Assembly (NCBI GenBank): GCA_963735045.1
Contig: CAVTIZ010000003.1
Coordinates: 62,001 to 126,000 of the forward strand
Direction: 5' to 3'
Origin: Salsipaludibacter sp963735045
Lineage (GTDB): Bacteria > Actinomycetota > Nitriliruptoria > Nitriliruptorales > Nitriliruptoraceae
DNA length: 64,000 bases
The position numbers and the translations under genes were made by a program. Below, piece by piece: positions 38,934 through 48,891 of the stretch. The first letter of the stretch is position 1. Each line of letters begins with the position of its first letter. The notes beneath the pieces were generated by a model. The model was not told where the DNA came from. It searched no databases and worked only from the letters and a program-made list of their open reading frames with translations.

Positions 38934-41900
38934 GGCGTTCAGGGTGACGGGGTTGCCGTCTTCTGGGGTGATGGGGTTGGCCGGGTCGATGAGGTAGTCG
39001 ACGGTGGCGGTGAAGGCGGGGGAGGGGGTGTGGTTGAACGCGTAGGGGCCGACGGCAGTGACGGTGAGGTCGGCGGTGAACGCGCCGACGGGGGTCCAGT
39101 TGGTGCCGTTGTCGGACCAGGCGTAGGTGTAGCTGGTGCCGGTCCGGGTGACCCGCAGCCACACGGGTCCGTTGGCGTCGATGGTGGTGGACAGCTTGGT
39201 CCTGGAGTTGCCGTTGGCGGTCGCGGCGGCGAAGGCACGCAGGGTGCCGCCGTCGTGGTAGACGTCGAAGCGAAGCCAGTTGGCGTCGTCGTGTTCGACC
39301 AGGATGCCCTGGCCCTGGTACTTGGCGATGGGCAGGGAGTCGAACTTGGCCTCGGCGGTGAAGTCGTCGTCGCTGACGTCTTGGACGATGCGCAGTGCCT
39401 TGTTGGAGCGCCAGGCGTCGTGGGAGGTGCCGGCCGGGACGGCCAGGTCGACCACGGCGTTGGGGCTGCCCTGGCCGCGTGCGGTCACGGTGCCGTCACC
39501 GATGGGGTCCACGACGGTCCAGCGTGACGTGTCGAGCCCGGTCGCGAAGTCGTCGGACACCAGCCCGCCCGTTGGGTCCGGGTCGGGTGTGGGGTCCGGA
39601 TCCGGGTCCGGTGTGGGGTCGGGATCCGGTGTGGGGTCTGGGTCCGGTGTGGGGTCCGGATCAGGATCGGGCGTGGGTTCCGGGTCGGGTGTCGCGTCCG
39701 GGTCCGGTGTCGGGTCCGGTATCGGGTCCGGTGTCGGGTCCGGCTCTGGATCGCCGGGGTTGCCGTCTTCTGGGGTGATGGGGTTGGCCGGGTCGATGAG
39801 GTAGTCGACGGTGGCGGTGAAGGCGGGGGAGGGGGTGTGGTTGAACGCGTAGGGGCCGACGGCAGTGACGGTGAGGTCGGCGGTGAAAGCGCCGACGGGG
39901 GTCCAGTTGGTGCCGTTGTCGGACCAGGCGTAGGTGTAGCTGGTGCCGGTCCGGGCGACCCGCAGCCACACGGGTCCGTTGGCGTCGATGGTGGTGGACA
40001 GCTTGGTCTTGGAGTTGCCGTTGGCGGTCGCGGCGGCGAAGGCACGCAGGGTGCCGCCGTCGTGGTAGACGTCGAAGCGAAGCCAGTTGGCGTCGTCGTG
40101 TTCGACCAGGATGCCCTGGCCCTGGTACTTGGCGATGGGCAGGGAGTCGAACTTGGCCTCGGCGGTGAAGTCGTCGTCGCTGACGTCTTGGACGATGCGC
40201 AGTGCCTTGTTGGAGCGCCAGGCGTCGTGGGAGGTGCCGGCCGGGACGGCCAGGTCGACCTCGGCGTTGGGGCTGCCCTGGCCGCGTGCGGTCACGGTGC
40301 CGTCACCGATGGGGTCCACGACGGTCCAGCGTGACGTGTCGAGCCCGGTCGCGAAGTCGTCGGACACCAGCCCGCCCGTTGGGTCCGGGTCGGGTGTGGG
40401 GTCCGGATCCGGGTCCGGTGTGGGGTCGGGATCCGGTGTGGGGTCTGGGTCCGGTGTGGGGTCCGGATCAGGATCGGGCGTGGGTTCCGGGTCGGGTGAG
40501 GGGCCGTCGACGAGGACCCCGTCGACGGTGATGGTGACCGGGGTCGTCGCCGAGCGAGTGCGGTGGCCGCGTCACCCTGCTCGGCAAGTCCCACGGACCA
40601 TGACCGGCCTGCACCGGACAGATGGGACTTGACGTTCTGTCGCCCCAGCCCGAGGACGGTCATCTGCCCGTTCATGACGCGGTGGGAGTCCACGGCGTCG
40701 TCTCCCTGGTGGGCGGCCAGGTACAGCGAGCGCTGGGTTGCGTCGTCGGTCACATAGACCCACTCCGGGTCCGCGAGGTCCTCGACCCAGCCGCTGGACA
40801 GGGCGGTCGTCTGGCCACCGGACCGGGTGATGGTGTCGGTCGAGCCATCGAGTGACCCGCCCGGGGTGCCCTCGTAGAGGAACCAGTAGTTCGCCGGGGC
40901 CGCGAGCACGGTCGCGGTTGCGTGCTGAGCGAAGATGTCCCACCGGATGGCCCAACCGTCCGCGGTCGTTGACTCGAGACGCGTCGTCAGGGGGCCCGCA
41001 TGGACCAGTGTCGTGGTCGACGACGTGGCACCGGGGTGGAAGTGGCCGGACGGGTACACCAGGTTGGGTATGCCGCGGTATTCACCCGCAGAACCATTCG
41101 CGGTGGAATAGCCGATCCAGTCGTTGCCGTCCACGTCGTCGAGGCTGGAGAAGCCTCCGCCCTGGAGGTGGTAGGACCAGGTCCCTGCCTCGGTGGGCAC
41201 GCGCCACGCCGACTGACCCTCGTCGTTGACCAGGCTGGGGGCCTGCACCAGTGACGGGACCGTTGCTTCGTCGTGGTCCACTCCCGTGTCGTCGTCGAGG
41301 TAGAGGTCGTATCTGCGGACCGCCCCGTCGGGCGTGTCACCGGAAACGAGCAGCGCAAGCGTGCCGGCCGGGTTCGTGGTCGCGTCGAAGTCTCCGGAGG
41401 GGTCGAACTGGAAGGCCACCCCGTCGTCGACGACGTCACCATCGCCGTCAACCTCGACCACGCGCAGCGAGTCCTGTTCCAGGGTCGTCCCATCGAGGAC
41501 GTCGGCGAGGTCGAGGTCCACCAGCAGGGTGCGGTCGTGCAGATCGCCGTCCGGCGCGACCGTGATCGCCGTGCGGTGGGCATGGTCGGGGCTCCACCAG
41601 TCCCCGCCCGGTGGCGTGGTGGTTCGCTCGAAGATCGCCACGACGTCGAGATCGCCGTCCAGGGTCAGGGACGCGGGGTTGTCGCCGGTCGTAATCCCCC
41701 CCGTGAACCCCGCGAACGTCCATCCGTCAGCAGGCTCGGCCCGGATGCTGACCGACGTCCCCACCGGGTGTTCGCCACCGGCGGGATCGGTCGTCACGAC
41801 TCCCTGTCCCCGCGTCACCACGTGCAGGTGGGCGGTCGTCGGTTCCGGGTCGGGCGTGGGGGTCGGCTCCGCTGTCGGCGTGGGCGCGGGTGTCGGCGTG

Positions 41901-42707
41901 GGCTCCAGTGTTCGGCTCGGGTGTGGGCTCCGGCGTAGGCGTGGGCACTGGCGTCGGGTCGGGTGTGGGTTCCGGTGTAGGGTCGGTCCCGTCCTCGGGC
42001 ACGATCGGGGCAGCGACGTCGAAGACGTGGTCGACCACGGCCGTGAAGGCGGGGTTGGGCTTGTGGTTTGCCGCGAAAGGGCCGATCGTCGCGACCACTA
42101 GGGCCGCATCGAACGAGCCGACCGTGGTGTAGTTGGTGCCGTCCATGGACCAGCCGTAGGTCCAGGTGTCCCCGGCACGGGTGACCCGCAGCCAGATCGG
42201 GCCATCCTCCACGCTGATGGTCTGGCGCAGTCGTGCCGTCGATGAATCGCCGGCGGTGGCCCCGGCGAAGGCGTCGAGTCGGCGCCCGTCGTGGACGAGG
42301 TCGAAGCGCAGCCAGTTGCCGTCGTCCTGTTCGACGATCAACCCCTGTTGCTGGTAGCGCTCGCCCGGTAGCGACTCGAACTTGGCCTCCACGGCGAAGT
42401 CGTCGTCGGCCACGTCCTGGACGAGACGCAGGGCGCGATTGGCGTTCCACGGATCGTGGGACGTGCCGGCTGGCACCGCCAGTTCGGCAACGGCGTCCTG
42501 GGTGCCCTGGCCGGTGGCGGTGACGGCGCCGTCCCCCAGTGGGTCGAGCACCGTCCACGTGTCGTCGTCGATGCCGTCGGCGAAGTCGTCGGAGACGAGT
42601 GCGCCGACGCTGGCGAACGCTGGCACGTGGACGAGGCCGCTGACCGCCAGAAGGGTCGCGATGCCCGCGACCGTGGCGCGGGCCTGCCCGCGACGGATGA
42701 TGTTCAT
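38934..42707 (-). CDS. Large secreted surface protein with three DUF1349/lectin-like domains (frameshifts near 41905 and 40555)
   Basis: ATG 42707 starts a signal peptide (GIATLLAVSGLVHVPAFA). Then come a DUF1349-like jelly-roll domain (VSDDFADGIDDDTWTVLDPL), a PTPEPTP linker, and a divergent InlB-type repeat (GWTFAGFTGGITTGDNPASL). A DUF2341-like domain (HRTAITVAPDGDLHDRTLLV), a PDPDPTPD linker and two nearly identical DUF1349 copies follow. The frame is lost in the first linker (about 41905) and near 40555; one-base repairs reconnect it into about 1250 residues. It probably binds the secreted polysaccharide or a surface glycan. No stop separates it from the flippase gene, so the true 3' end is unclear. 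Confidence 0.68.
38950..40496 (-). repeat. Near-identical tandem duplication, 807-bp period
   Basis: About 740 bases at 38950-39689 recur at 39757-40496; I count only four substitutions by eye. Each copy encodes a DUF1349 domain plus most of a PDP linker. The 67 bases between copies encode extra PDPTPDP linker. Such identity implies recent duplication, gene conversion, or an assembly artefact. The linkers themselves contain short GGGTCCGG-type repeats. Confidence 0.85.
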
Positions 42708-42729
42708 GGTCTGTACCCCCGGAACAGCC

Positions 42730-43900
42730 CTAGACGATCGACGTCTCGGCCTCGACGCCCTGGTTGGCGAGTTCCCCGCGAATCTCGTCGTCGTAGGCCG
42801 GGTTCATGACCAGGACGAGGTCCAGCGAGCGCCCGACGAGGTCGTCGGGGGTGCACACGACGTGGCCGGTCCCGGGGACGTGGCGGCCGGCCTTGCGCGG
42901 GTTGACGTCGACCACGTGGTCGACGGCACCGGGGTCGGCCAACAGGTTGAGCAGCGCGACGCCCTTGGCGCCGGCGCCCCACAGCGCGACCTCGCCGGTC
43001 CGGTCCTGGGCCAGCCGGCGGTCCCAGGTCGCGAGGCGCTCGCGGTGACGGGTGGCGAAGGTCGCCGATGCGTTCGACCGCGACGTCCACGACGTCGGCA
43101 GGCGGCATCGCGACGGTCGCCTCGGCGTCGTCGGCCGGCACGGCGTCGATGCCGAGGAACTGGTCGTGGAACACCTGCTGGACCGCGAGCACCCGGTGCC
43201 CACTGGCCCGCAGTGCGAGGTCCAGCGTGGGGCGGGCGAAGTAGCCCACGTGCTGGTAGATCAGGTCCCACATGCCATCGTCGGAGAACACGTACTCGGC
43301 GTTGGGCACCTCGTAGTAGAACGCTGCGCCCGGTCCGCTGGCCTCCCGCACGTCGTGCAGGAAGCCGACCGGGTCGGCCAGGTGCTCGACGACGTGGCGG
43401 GCCATCACGAGGTCGGCATCGACCTCGCCGGCGGTCTCCTGGTCGTAGAAGCGACGAACGACCTCGATGCGTTCGTCGTCGACCTCGCCGTCGAAGGTCG
43501 GGTCGAAGCCGATGCCCCGCGCGTCCACGGCACGGGCCAGCACGGCGAGGAACTCACCCTTGCCGCACCCGATGTCGACCACCGTGGCGCCTCGCAGGCC
43601 GTGGTCGGCGTCCAGGCGACGGGCGAGGTCCTCGACGTAGCCCTGGAAGGCCGGGGAGAAGTGCTGGGAGTTCTCGTAGTCAGGCGTGTAGTCCACCAGG
43701 GCGGGCTCGAAGGCACGGTTCCACACCAACGCGCAGGTCGGACAGACCGCCAGGTCGAGGTCGCCGCGGGTGACGTCCAGAGCCGACTCGCGATCGTCGT
43801 GGAACTCCGTGGACAGGACCGGAACGTCCTCAAGCAGCAGGAACGGCTCGAGTTCCCCGGTCCCACAGACCGGGCACGACACGACGTCGGCGCCGCTCAT
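42730..43900 (-). CDS. SAM-dependent C-methyltransferase (frameshift near 43069)
   Basis: It starts at ATG 43900 with the Cys pairs CPVCG and CPTCAL of the zinc-binding N-domain. The methyltransferase core reads VVDIGCGKGEFLAVLA. HVVEHLADPVGFLHDV and IYQHVGYFARPTLDLAL follow. One extra G near 43069 throws the frame. Removing it gives RIATFATRHRERLATW and the C-terminal domain (VALWGAGAKGVALLNLL, NPRKAGRHVPGTGH) ending at 42730. Repaired length is about 389 residues, like the homologue at 18076. It overlaps the next C-methyltransferase gene by 4 bases (ATGA). Confidence 0.78.
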
Positions 43901-45145
43901 GCCACCACCCGCGGTTCCGGGATGGGCACGACGAAGTGTCCGCCGGCCTCGCGATAGTCCTCCTGCTGGGCCATGATCTCCTCGGCGAAGTTCCAGGCCA
44001 GCAGGAGGGTGTGGTCGGGCTGCTGGTCGACCAGTGCCTCGGGCGCCAGGATGGGGACGTGCACGCCGGGCATGAACATGCCCTGCTTGTGGGTGTTGCG
44101 ATCGACCACGAAGTCGATCCAGTCGGTGTCCAGCCCCACGTAGTTGAGCATCACCGTGCCCTTGGCCGCCGCGCCGTAGGCGGCGATCGACGCCCCCTGG
44201 TCGCGGAGCCCACCCAGCAGCGCCCGCAGGTCGCTGCGGATGGCCTCGACGCGGTCACCGAAGTCGGCGTAGTAGGACAGGTCGGCGATGCCCTGCTCGG
44301 CCTCGTCGGCGAGGTACTGCTTCACGGTGTCCGACGGGTCCTCGAAGGGCTGGATGTGCCACCGCAGGGTCCCGCCGTGCAGGTCCTCGAAGTACTCCAC
44401 GTGGTTGAGGAACAGCCCGTGTCGACGCACGAGGTTGTCCACGCCCGTGCAGGAGTGGTAGCAGGTGTGCTCGTGGTAGATCGTGTCGAAGGCCCCGCGG
44501 TCGACGAGGTCGCGGACATACGGGTTCTCGACGGTGATCAACCCGTCGTCGGCGATCAGGGTCGCCATGCCCGCCACGAAGCCGTTGAGGTCGGGAATGT
44601 GGGCCATGACGTTGTTGGCGATGATGACGTCGGCGTGCTTGCCCTCGGCGACCAGGCGCTCGGCCAACTCGACGCCGAAGAACTCCTGGAGGGTCTCGAC
44701 ACCGATCTCGCGGGCGGCGGCGGCCGGTTCGGGCGCCGGGTCGATGCCCAGCACCGGGATGCCGGCGTCGACGAAGTTCTTGAGCAGGTAGCCGTCGTTG
44801 CTGGCCAACTCGACGACGAGGCTGTCCTGGTCGAGGTCACGGCTGGCCATGAGGCCCTCGGCGTGCTCGCGCGAGTGGCGGAGCAGTGCGTCGGAGAACG
44901 ACGAGAAGTAGAGGTAGTTGTCGACGAACATGACCTGCTCGTCGACGTCACCGATCAGCTGCACGAGCGTGCAGTCGTGGCAGAACGCGACGTCCAGGGG
45001 GTAGAAGCCCTCGCTGCCGTCGTCGAGCTGGTCCGCGCGCAGGAAGCCGTCGGGCAGGGGAAGGTCCGCCCAGGGCCAGGAACTGGGTCAGGTTCGACCC
45101 CTCGCAGGACCTGCAGGTTGCGTCGGGCCGCGGGCTGGTGGTCAT
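43897..45145 (-). CDS. SAM-dependent C-methyltransferase (frameshift near 45073)
   Basis: ATG 45145 overlaps the epimerase stop (ATGA). The N-terminal zinc-binding part has CRSCEGSNLTQFLALG. After an indel near 45073 the frame continues as LPLPDGFLRADQLDDGSEGF and CHDCTLV. The rest is intact: VVELASNDGYLLKNF (SAM-binding), ENPYVRDLV, YHEHTCYHSC, and the C-terminal IAAYGAAAKGTVMLNYVG. YHEH with an adjacent Cys-rich stretch is typical of TylC3/NovU-like sugar C-methyltransferases. It probably works on the CDP-sugar made by the adjoining genes. Confidence 0.8.
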
Positions 45146-46182
45146 GCCCTGGTCCCGGCGGTCAGGCGAAGCATGTCGTCGAGGGCACCCTCGGCCATGA
45201 GGGCCTTGACGTGCTCGAGCCGGCGCAGCGTGGGGCCGTGCAGCATCTCGTCGGTCAGGCCGTGGTCGTGGTAGGCGGCCAGGACCTCCTCGGCCCCGGC
45301 CCGCACCGTCCAGGTCGGCTGGTAGCCCGGCAGCGTCTCCTCGATCTTGGAGCAGTCCACCCGGTAGTTGCGGATGTCGGGCCCGGCCGTCTCGGCCAGC
45401 ACCACCCGGCTGTCGGGCACGACGTCCTCGACGATGGCCGCGACGTCCTTGATCTGGTAGTTCTCGCTGGTGCGCCCGACGTTGAAGGCCTCGTCGTGCA
45501 CCAGGTCGCGATCGGCGTCCAGGATCGCCAGGAACGCACGCGAGATGTCGGCGATGTGGACCAACGGTCGCCACGGCGTCCCGTCGGTCTTCATGTAGAC
45601 CTCGCCGGTCAGCACGGCGTAGGCCACGAGGTTGTTGACCACCAGGTCGCCGCGCAGTCGCGGCGAGGCACCGAAGGCCGTGGCGTTGCGCAGGTAGGTC
45701 GGGCTGAAGTCGTCGTCGGCCATCTCGGTGAGCGACTGCTCGGACAGGATCTTGGACTCGCCATAGGGCGTGACCGGGTTGAACTCGGCGTGCTCGTCGA
45801 GCCAGTCCTGGCCGCCCGAGCCGTACAGGCTGCACGACGACGAGAACAGGAACCGCTCGACCCCGGCTTCCTTGGCCGCCGTCGCCGCCGCGACCGTGCC
45901 ACCGTGGTTGAGGTCGTAGGTGCAGTCGGGGTTGAGGTCACCGACCGGGTCGTTGGAGATCGCCGCGAGGTGGATGACGGCGTCGATGCCGTCGAAGTCG
46001 TCGGGCGTGACGTCGCGCACGTCCTTGCGGATGTCGACGTCGGGCGCCTCGGGGTCCGGACCCAGCTGGCAGTCCTCGTACAGGTGGTTGTCGAGTCCGA
46101 CCACCTCGTGGCCGGCCTCGTGCAGCATCGGCACCAGCACGGTGCCGATGTAGCCGTCGTGGCCGGTGACCATGACCCTCAT
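45142..46182 (-). CDS. NAD-dependent nucleotide-sugar epimerase/dehydratase (extended SDR)
   Basis: 346 residues with the NAD-binding VTGHDGYIGTVLVPML at the N-terminus, DAVIHLAAISNDPVG, and the catalytic YGESK with a preceding SSSCSLYGSG (Ser). ATG 46182 overlaps the cytidylyltransferase stop by 4 bases and is preceded by GGAGCG-like sequence. It follows a glucose-1-phosphate cytidylyltransferase, so a CDP-hexose is the likely substrate. It does not look like a clear CDP-glucose 4,6-dehydratase, so epimerase, reductase and dehydratase remain open. It is intact. Confidence 0.85.
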   Translation of the reverse strand: MRVMVTGHDGYIGTVLVPMLHEAGHEVVGLDNHLYEDCQLGPDPEAPDVDIRKDVRDVTPDDFDGIDAVIHLAAISNDPVGDLNPDCTYDLNHGGTVAAATAAKEAGVERFLFSSSCSLYGSGGQDWLDEHAEFNPVTPYGESKILSEQSLTEMADDDFSPTYLRNATAFGASPRLRGDLVVNNLVAYAVLTGEVYMKTDGTPWRPLVHIADISRAFLAILDADRDLVHDEAFNVGRTSENYQIKDVAAIVEDVVPDSRVVLAETAGPDIRNYRVDCSKIEETLPGYQPTWTVRAGAEEVLAAYHDHGLTDEMLHGPTLRRLEHVKALMAEGALDDMLRLTAGTRA

Positions 46183-46955
46183 GATTCGCTCCAGATCTTC
46201 CAGGGGGCGTTGCCGTCGTCCCACATGTCGTCGAGGTGGACCTTGTCACGAAGCGTGTCCATGCACTGCCAGAAGCCGTCGTGCTTGTAGGCGGTCAGCT
46301 GACCGTCGGCGGCCAGCCCCTCCAGCGGTTCGCGTTCGAACATGGTCTCGTCGTCGGGGATGTAGTCGTGGACCTCGGGCTCGCACACGAAGAAGGCCCC
46401 GTTGATCCAGCCCTCGCCCGCCTGTGGCTTCTCGGAGAAGCTGCTGATGGCGGTCCCGTCGAACTCCATGTGGCCGAAGCGGGCCGGCGGGCGGACGGCC
46501 GACAGCGTGCAGTACCGGTCCTCGGCCTCGTGGTGGGCCACCAACGCGTCGAGGTCGACCGTGGAGACCCCGTCACCCCAGGTCAGCAGGAAGCGCTCGT
46601 CGCCGATGACCTTGGCCAGGCGCTTGATGCGGCCCCCGGTGCCGGTGGTCTGGCCGGTGTCGACGAGGTGGACGGTCCAGCTGTCCTCGTGGCCGATCGA
46701 CGACTCGACGACCCCGGTGCCGGTGTCGACGGTGAGGTCGCTGGTCAGGTTGGAGTACTCCACGAACCAGCGTTTGATGTACTCGCCCTTGTAGCCCAGC
46801 CCGATCACGAACTCGTCGTAGCCGAACTCGGCGTAGTACTTCATGATGTGCCACAGGATCGGCTTGCCACCGATCTCGACCATCGGCTTGGGGCGGACCG
46901 TCGTCTCTTCCATCAGTCGACTGCCCACCCCGCCTGCGAGGATCGCCACCTTCAT
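46179..46955 (-). CDS. rfbF: Glucose-1-phosphate cytidylyltransferase
   Basis: Makes CDP-glucose from CTP and glucose-1-phosphate, the entry to CDP-linked deoxysugars. It has 258 residues. The nucleotidyltransferase signature is ILAGGVGSRLMEE with RPKPMVEIGGKPILWHIMK, and the metal-binding LLTWGDGVS follows. WINGAFFVCEPEV and the DGFWQCMDTLRD ending are diagnostic of RfbF. ATG 46955 was chosen because it begins the conserved MKVAILAGG. It is first in a four-gene, overlap-coupled run with the SDR and two C-methyltransferases. Confidence 0.93.
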   Translation of the reverse strand: MKVAILAGGVGSRLMEETTVRPKPMVEIGGKPILWHIMKYYAEFGYDEFVIGLGYKGEYIKRWFVEYSNLTSDLTVDTGTGVVESSIGHEDSWTVHLVDTGQTTGTGGRIKRLAKVIGDERFLLTWGDGVSTVDLDALVAHHEAEDRYCTLSAVRPPARFGHMEFDGTAISSFSEKPQAGEGWINGAFFVCEPEVHDYIPDDETMFEREPLEGLAADGQLTAYKHDGFWQCMDTLRDKVHLDDMWDDGNAPWKIWSES

Positions 46956-46994
46956 GCCCCGGCCCCTTCGTGTCGCCTGTCGCACCCTGTGGTC

Positions 46995-47000
46995 AGGCTA
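46995..47000 (-). promoter_or_regulatory. Putative -10 element TAGCCT upstream of rfbF
   Basis: Read on the minus strand, GCTAGCCTGA lies about 40 bases before the rfbF start. It is another instance of the recurring hexamer and would drive the sugar operon. Confidence 0.45.
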
Positions 47001-47074
47001 GCGACACGCTCCGGAACGCCGTGGGGGACGCGAGTCCCTCCGGGCCGGGATGGTGCTCGTGCGATCCGGGATCG

Positions 47075-47923
47075 TCACTCCCCGAGCGGACCCGACCGGC
47101 TGGCCGTCCAGTCGCCCCGGTACGGACCGACCCGGACGCGCAGTCGGACCGTCGCCTGCACGATGATCCACGTGACGGCCCCCGGCCAGGCCGAGGGCGT
47201 CGTCGACACGCTGCGCAGCGCCGCCCGGATGCCGGCCCGAGGTGGCGTCATGGTCACTCGACCGGGGCCGCTGCGCGTGAGCTGCCGGTTGCCGTGCCGG
47301 ACACGCAACTGACGTCGCAGGACGGTCGGCAGGTCCTCGACGATGGGGACCTCGGTCTGGTGGCCCGGGACCGTGATGCGCTCGTGGGCGGCGAAGTTGC
47401 GCAGGACGAACTGGTCGTCGCCGAGCACCTCCGGCCAGTCGCGGAACCGTCCACGCCCCGCGCGGTTCATGGCGTACACCCCGGCTCCGATGATGCCGGT
47501 TCGAAACACCGGGAGGCGCTGCCGGAAGTCGTAGTACCACCGTGCCAGACGGGTCGAGTCGGCCGCGTCCACCCTGCCCGCCACGCCCGCCGTCCGCGGA
47601 GCCTCCAGCTGGAGGGCGTCCACGAGTGCGCGCGCGGTCGCGGTGGTGAGGCGGACGTCGCCGTCCAGGTAGATGCGTGGGAAGGCCGTGGCCAGCTGGT
47701 CGCCACGGCGAAGCGCCCCGACCTTCGACGGGCGTGGCAGCTCCTCCACCAGGACGCCGGGGACTCGTCGTGCCACGTCGGCCGTGTCGTCGCTGCAGCC
47801 GTTGCACACCACGACCACCTCGAACTCGTCGGGCCGTGCGTCGGCCAGGAGGGTCGTGAGGGTCGTGGCGATGCCGTCGCCCTCGTCGTGCGCGGGCACG
47901 ACCACCGATGCGCGCGCCGTCAC
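47075..47923 (-). CDS. Family 2 glycosyltransferase
   Basis: 282 residues from GTG 47923, whose GTGA overlaps the stop of the upstream glycosyltransferase. SVVVPAHDEGDGIATTL and VVVCNGCSDDTADVA form the nucleotide-binding half. IYLDGDVRL is the DxD metal site. The GDDQFVLRNF acceptor region follows. A hydrophobic C-terminal stretch (AWPGAVTWIIVQATVRLRV) may hold it at the membrane. It is last in a three-gene glycosyltransferase run. Donor sugar is unknown. Confidence 0.85.
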   Translation of the reverse strand: MTARASVVVPAHDEGDGIATTLTTLLADARPDEFEVVVVCNGCSDDTADVARRVPGVLVEELPRPSKVGALRRGDQLATAFPRIYLDGDVRLTTATARALVDALQLEAPRTAGVAGRVDAADSTRLARWYYDFRQRLPVFRTGIIGAGVYAMNRAGRGRFRDWPEVLGDDQFVLRNFAAHERITVPGHQTEVPIVEDLPTVLRRQLRVRHGNRQLTRSGPGRVTMTPPRAGIRAALRSVSTTPSAWPGAVTWIIVQATVRLRVRVGPYRGDWTASRSGPLGE

Positions 47924-48891
47924 GGCGTCGCTGCGGCCCGGGGCCGCCGCGGGGGATTGCCGTCGCGCCACCGACCTCGTGCCCGGAACAGTTCGAGCCA
48001 CGGGCCGGCGCGGTCCGCGCCGGGCATCGACGCGACCAGGGAGGGCAGGCCGCGCACCAGCGCGCCGGCCTGGAGGCACCACGCGGCGAGGTCGCCCCAC
48101 GGCCGACGCAGGTGCCGTCGGTACAGGTCGACCTTGCCCCGGTGCAGCAGGATGCGTCGGTGCAGGCTGGCGTCGGTCGCCATGCCGCCGAGGTGGTGGT
48201 AGCCCGCGCCCGTGGCCACCACGGTGCGGCGGCCGTGGGCCTCGGCCCGCAGGCACAGGTCGACGTCCTCGCCATAGACGAAGAACTGTTCGTCGAGGCC
48301 CCCGAGTTGCTCCCACAGGACGCGATCGACCGCGAGGAAGGCTCCGGAGACCGCGTCCACCGGGACCTCGCCGCTGTCGGCCGACAGGTCGACCGGACCC
48401 GCCTCGGGATCCAGCCACGAGCCACGCAAGGCCGTGTCCAGCCCGACGGCGAAGGCGAGCGCGGCACGCAGCCGAGGCCGACCCATCGCGCAACGGCGGT
48501 CGAAGCTGGAGTCGGCGTGGTGTGCTCGTCCGCCCACGACGCCACGCCCGGGGTCCGCGGCCGCGCGGACGAGGTCGTCGAGCGCGCCGGGATCGACGAC
48601 GCCGTCCGGGTTGACCAGGACGACCACCTCGCCCGTTCCCCGGCTCGCGCCCAGGTTGCAGCCGGCGGCGAACCCGAGGTTGGCGGGCGCGACGACCACC
48701 TCGGCCCCCCACTCGCGGCCGATGGCGGCCGATGCGTCCTGACTGGCATTGTCCACCACCACGAGTTCGGCCCCGAGATCGGCCACCTGGTCCACCAGCG
48801 ACGCGAGGCAGTCGGCCAGGGTCGCGGCACTGTCGTAGGCCAGGACCACCACCGTGGCCCGTGGGCGGCGGCGTGGGTCGGTGCCGTCCAT
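47920..48891 (-). CDS. Family 2 glycosyltransferase (rhamnosyltransferase-like)
   Basis: 323 residues. ATVVVLAYDSAATLADCL, VVVDNASQDASAAIG and VLVNPDGVVDPGAL are the N-terminal GT2 motifs. DAVSGAFLAVDRVLWEQLGG and FVYGEDVDLCLRAE are the catalytic and acceptor motifs typical of rhamnosyltransferases and WcaA/RfbN types. ATG 48891 overlaps the preceding stop as ATGA. The C-terminus is Arg-rich. Specificity is not predictable. Confidence 0.88.
   Translation of the reverse strand: MDGTDPRRRPRATVVVLAYDSAATLADCLASLVDQVADLGAELVVVDNASQDASAAIGREWGAEVVVAPANLGFAAGCNLGASRGTGEVVVLVNPDGVVDPGALDDLVRAAADPGRGVVGGRAHHADSSFDRRCAMGRPRLRAALAFAVGLDTALRGSWLDPEAGPVDLSADSGEVPVDAVSGAFLAVDRVLWEQLGGLDEQFFVYGEDVDLCLRAEAHGRRTVVATGAGYHHLGGMATDASLHRRILLHRGKVDLYRRHLRRPWGDLAAWCLQAGALVRGLPSLVASMPGADRAGPWLELFRARGRWRDGNPPRRPRAAATP

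Noticed and set aside
19261..45145. Programmed ribosomal frameshifting as the explanation for the broken genes
   Set aside because: The breaks fall at unrelated sequences without a shared slippery heptamer or downstream structure, and they occur in many unrelated families.
43936..46290. Plus-strand open frame of 784 codons opposite the sugar module
   Set aside because: Val/Gly/Asp-rich shadow of the minus-strand methyltransferases, SDR and rfbF.
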